Source: Nostoc cf. edaphicum LEGE 07299 (GTDB lineage: Bacteria; Cyanobacteriota; Cyanobacteriia; Cyanobacteriales; Nostocaceae). From it: DNA of 6,411 nt. The notes under the pieces were generated by a model. It searched no databases. It worked only from the letters and a program-made list of their open reading frames with translations, and had not been told where the DNA came from. Positions 4,362 to 6,411 of the stretch are shown piece after piece (the first letter of the stretch is position 1; the number at the start of each line of letters is the position of its first letter). The position numbers and the translations under genes are program-made. The stretch spans positions 1 through 6,411 of the forward strand of contig NZ_JADEXF010000221.1 in the NCBI RefSeq assembly GCF_015207245.1, in the 5' to 3' direction.

Positions 4362-6411
4362 ATGAGCCAGCCGCAATATACTACAGCCCAAGCTACTGCC
4401 CTGACTAACCACGATCGCAAACCTATTCACATACCTGGCTCTATTCAACCTCATGGCATTCTCGTAGCACTCAGTACTCAGCTAGAGATCCTACAAGTTA
4501 GCAATAATACCCAAGTGTATTTGTGCAAAGCTCCAGAAGATTTGCTCGGTCTACCTTTGAGCTATTTACTTGAACCTCAGCCAGTGGAAATTGTCAAGCA
4601 GTGTTTAGTAAAAAAGGTTGGCAGCGCTAATGCGTTTAAAGTATTAATAAATACTTTGTACGGTGAAATATACTTTGATGCTATTGCTCATCGTACAGAA
4701 GAAGCTGTGATTCTGGAGCTAGAACCAACTGACTCGGAATTTGAGGTAAGTTTCTTAAACTTTCATAGTTTTGCGAGTGAAGCGATCGCTAAAATGCAAA
4801 GGACATCCAATTTGGGAGAATTTTTGCATTTAGTCGCCCAAGAAGTCCAAAAAATCATCGGTTTCGATCGGGTGATGGTCTATCAATTTGACGAGTCACA
4901 AGCGGGTTCTGTTGTTGCAGAAGTTAAACGGGAAGATTTATCACCTTATTTAGGACTCCACTATCCCGCTACAGATATTCCAGCGCAGGCTAGGGAGTTA
5001 TACACGCGCTGCTTTCTCCGATTTCTCCCCGATTTGACTGCCGAACCTGTCAAACTAGTTCCAACGGAAAATCCGACAACACATCAGCATCTTGACTTAA
5101 GCTACTGTCTGCTACGGAGTTTTGATTGGTGTTGTGCGGAATATCATCAAAATATGGGAGTGAAGGCTCTTTTGGTGATTTCAATTATTCAAGAGCAGAA
5201 GCTTTGGGGATTAATATCCTGTCACCATCAAACACCAAAGTATATTTCTTACGAAGTCCGGAAGATGTGCGAATTTTTGGGACAGATTGTGTCTTCAGAA
5301 TTAGCGCACAAAATTAGTAACTCGGAATGGGATTATAAAGTAAAACTCAAATCGCTACAGTCTGAGTTCCTTGAATCTATTTCCCAAGCAGACAATTTTA
5401 TTGATGCTCTAATTAAACCTGAAATCCGCTTGCTCGATCTTGTTAGTGCCTCTGGAGCAGCAGTTTGTCTGGATAATGAAATTACCCTTGTGGGAACAAC
5501 ACCGAATATTCATGAAGTTCAGGCACTCATTGAATGGACGGATACCCAAGTTAGTGACAACTTGTTTTCTACTGATTCTCTGCCAAAGGTTTACCAAAAG
5601 GCGCTGATATTTAAAGATACTGCTAGTGGCTTGTTGCTGCTGCGGATTTCTAAAATTCGGCGCTATTACATCCTTTGGTTTCGCCCGGAAGTTATTCAAA
5701 CAGTACACTGGGCAGGAAATCCACAGGAATCCATGCAAGCACAGCCAGATGGTAGCTATACCCTGTCTCCCCGAAAATCCTTTGAACAATGGCAAGAAAC
5801 TGTTAGATTAACTTCTCTACCTTGGAAAGCTTGCGAACTTGACAGTGCGATCGCTTTGAATAATGCGATCGTTGGTATTGTACTCTCGAAAGCGGATGAA
5901 TTAGCTAAAATCAACCTGGAGTTAGAGCGCAGCAACCAAGAACTAGCATCCTTTGCCTACGCCGCTTCCCATGACCTCAAGGAACCTTTGCGAGGCATTT
6001 ATAACTTTTCAACAGTGCTGTTAGAAGACTATGCGCAAGTATTAGATGATGACGGCATTGAGTGCTTACAAACAGTAGTATCCTTGTCTGTACGCATGGA
6101 AACTCTGATTAATGCTCTGTTGCGGTTATCGCAGTTAGGACAAGCCCAATTACGCTTGCAGGCAACTGATCTCAACGAATTACTCAACCAAGTAATTGAC
6201 ATTTTTCGTGCTAGTCGCCAAGACTCTGGGCTTGTGGATATTCGCATTCCTCGGCCTTTACCAACAGTTTTGTGCGACCGAGTGCTGGTTAATGAAGTCT
6301 TCAGTAATCTGCTTGGTAATGCGTTCAAATATAACGATAAGGCGGAGCAATGGGTTGAGATTGGCTATTTTTCTCAAGAAGAGGCAGGGGAGCAGAGGGG
6401 CAGGGGAGCAG
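4362..6411 (+). CDS. Cph1-type phytochrome sensor histidine kinase (3' end outside window)
   Basis: Red/far-red photoreceptor kinase, open for 683 codons to the window edge. Domains: PAS with IHIPGSIQPHG (about 22-32); GAF (about 140-310) with Tyr174, PATDIP (Asp205), Arg220, Arg252, Cys257 and His288; PHY with WFRPE (439-443) and the PRKSF tongue motif (470-474); HisKA with phospho-acceptor His537 in ASHDLKEPLRG; and the start of HATPase with N-box Asn649/Asn653. These GAF residues match Cph1 numbering at a constant offset of 2, so Cys257 equals the bilin-linking Cys259. The bacteriophytochrome N-terminal Cys position is His17, which favours phycocyanobilin over biliverdin. Oddities: Cph1 His260 is Cys258, and the Cph1 Ser272 and Thr274 positions are Leu270 and Val272. 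A G-rich repeat interrupts the ATPase domain at the right edge. ATG 4362 lacks a Shine-Dalgarno but gives the usual short N-terminus. The partner response regulator may lie beyond the window. Confidence 0.93.
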   Translation, partial: MSQPQYTTAQATALTNHDRKPIHIPGSIQPHGILVALSTQLEILQVSNNTQVYLCKAPEDLLGLPLSYLLEPQPVEIVKQCLVKKVGSANAFKVLINTLYGEIYFDAIAHRTEEAVILELEPTDSEFEVSFLNFHSFASEAIAKMQRTSNLGEFLHLVAQEVQKIIGFDRVMVYQFDESQAGSVVAEVKREDLSPYLGLHYPATDIPAQARELYTRCFLRFLPDLTAEPVKLVPTENPTTHQHLDLSYCLLRSFDWCCAEYHQNMGVKALLVISIIQEQKLWGLISCHHQTPKYISYEVRKMCEFLGQIVSSELAHKISNSEWDYKVKLKSLQSEFLESISQADNFIDALIKPEIRLLDLVSASGAAVCLDNEITLVGTTPNIHEVQALIEWTDTQVSDNLFSTDSLPKVYQKALIFKDTASGLLLLRISKIRRYYILWFRPEVIQTVHWAGNPQESMQAQPDGSYTLSPRKSFEQWQETVRLTSLPWKACELDSAIALNNAIVGIVLSKADELAKINLELERSNQELASFAYAASHDLKEPLRGIYNFSTVLLEDYAQVLDDDGIECLQTVVSLSVRMETLINALLRLSQLGQAQLRLQATDLNELLNQVIDIFRASRQDSGLVDIRIPRPLPTVLCDRVLVNEVFSNLLGNAFKYNDKAEQWVEIGYFSQEEAGEQRGRGA
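6384..6411 (+). repeat. G-rich direct repeat inside the kinase ATPase domain
   Basis: GCAGGGGAGCAG occurs at 6384-6395 and again at 6400-6411, a 16-nt period reaching the window edge. In the kinase frame it reads AGEQRGRGA, unlike the surrounding domain. From memory, such GGGGAGCAG strings are typical of non-coding Nostoc spacers. The position is after the IGYF strand that follows the N-box, where related kinases have a variable linker before the G1 box. Because 16 is not a multiple of 3, the total insert length decides whether the frame survives. Confidence 0.75.

Noticed and set aside
5126..5317. 63-codon plus-strand frame inside the phytochrome gene
   Set aside because: It is out of frame with the well-supported phytochrome reading frame, which shows continuous GAF-PHY motifs here.
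5409..5811. Frames of 128 codons (minus, 5409-5795) and 61 codons (plus, 5626-5811)
   Set aside because: Both overlie the PHY domain, whose WFRPE and PRKSF motifs fix the true frame.
6029..6328. 99-codon minus-strand frame
   Set aside because: It is antisense to the HisKA/HATPase region of the phytochrome and has no independent support.
1..6411. CRISPR array, tRNA, rRNA or autonomous transposase gene
   Set aside because: No regularly spaced repeat-spacer series, no tRNA cloverleaf or rRNA-like stretch, and no transposase or integrase motifs were seen on either strand.

Overview
The window looks like a chromosomal segment of a filamentous, Nostoc-like cyanobacterium. Three things support this. 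The HIP1 octamer GCGATCGC occurs seven times in 6.4 kb (starting at 355, 1015, 2095, 2773, 4271, 4782 and 5847). The encoded proteins include a DUF1400/alpha-beta hydrolase, an architecture typical of cyanobacteria, and a Cph1-type phytochrome. The spacers carry small palindromic and tandem repeats of the kind common in Nostocales. The genus is an inference.

Layout: (1) 118-1041 (+), a ten-helix DMT/EamA permease. (2) 1042-1548, a 507-base gene-free spacer with a hairpin just after the permease and a candidate MITE-like element of about 187 bp bounded by inverted repeats. (3) 1549-3258 (+), a secreted DUF1400 plus alpha/beta-hydrolase protein with an intact-looking Ser-Asp-His triad. (4) 3259-3369, a short convergent spacer with a degenerate heptanucleotide repeat and a perfect 26-nt palindrome. 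(5) 4049-3370 (-), a MazE/MazF toxin-antitoxin pair, antitoxin first, overlapping by 7 nt. (6) 4050-4361, a divergent regulatory spacer. (7) 4362 to the window end (+), a phytochrome histidine kinase (PAS-GAF-PHY-HisKA-HATPase) that runs off the right edge.

The genes do not form one pathway. Only mazE-mazF is clearly an operon. The permease, hydrolase and phytochrome look like separate transcription units.

The best leads are: the phytochrome's altered bilin pocket, where the canonical Cys-His pair is Cys-Cys and nearby polar positions are hydrophobic or aromatic; the MazF-like toxin with about 35 extra residues, possibly helix-turn-helix-like, in the loop after its first strand; and a G-rich intergenic-type tandem repeat inside the phytochrome's ATPase domain at the window edge. 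No wholly new multi-gene system is evident.
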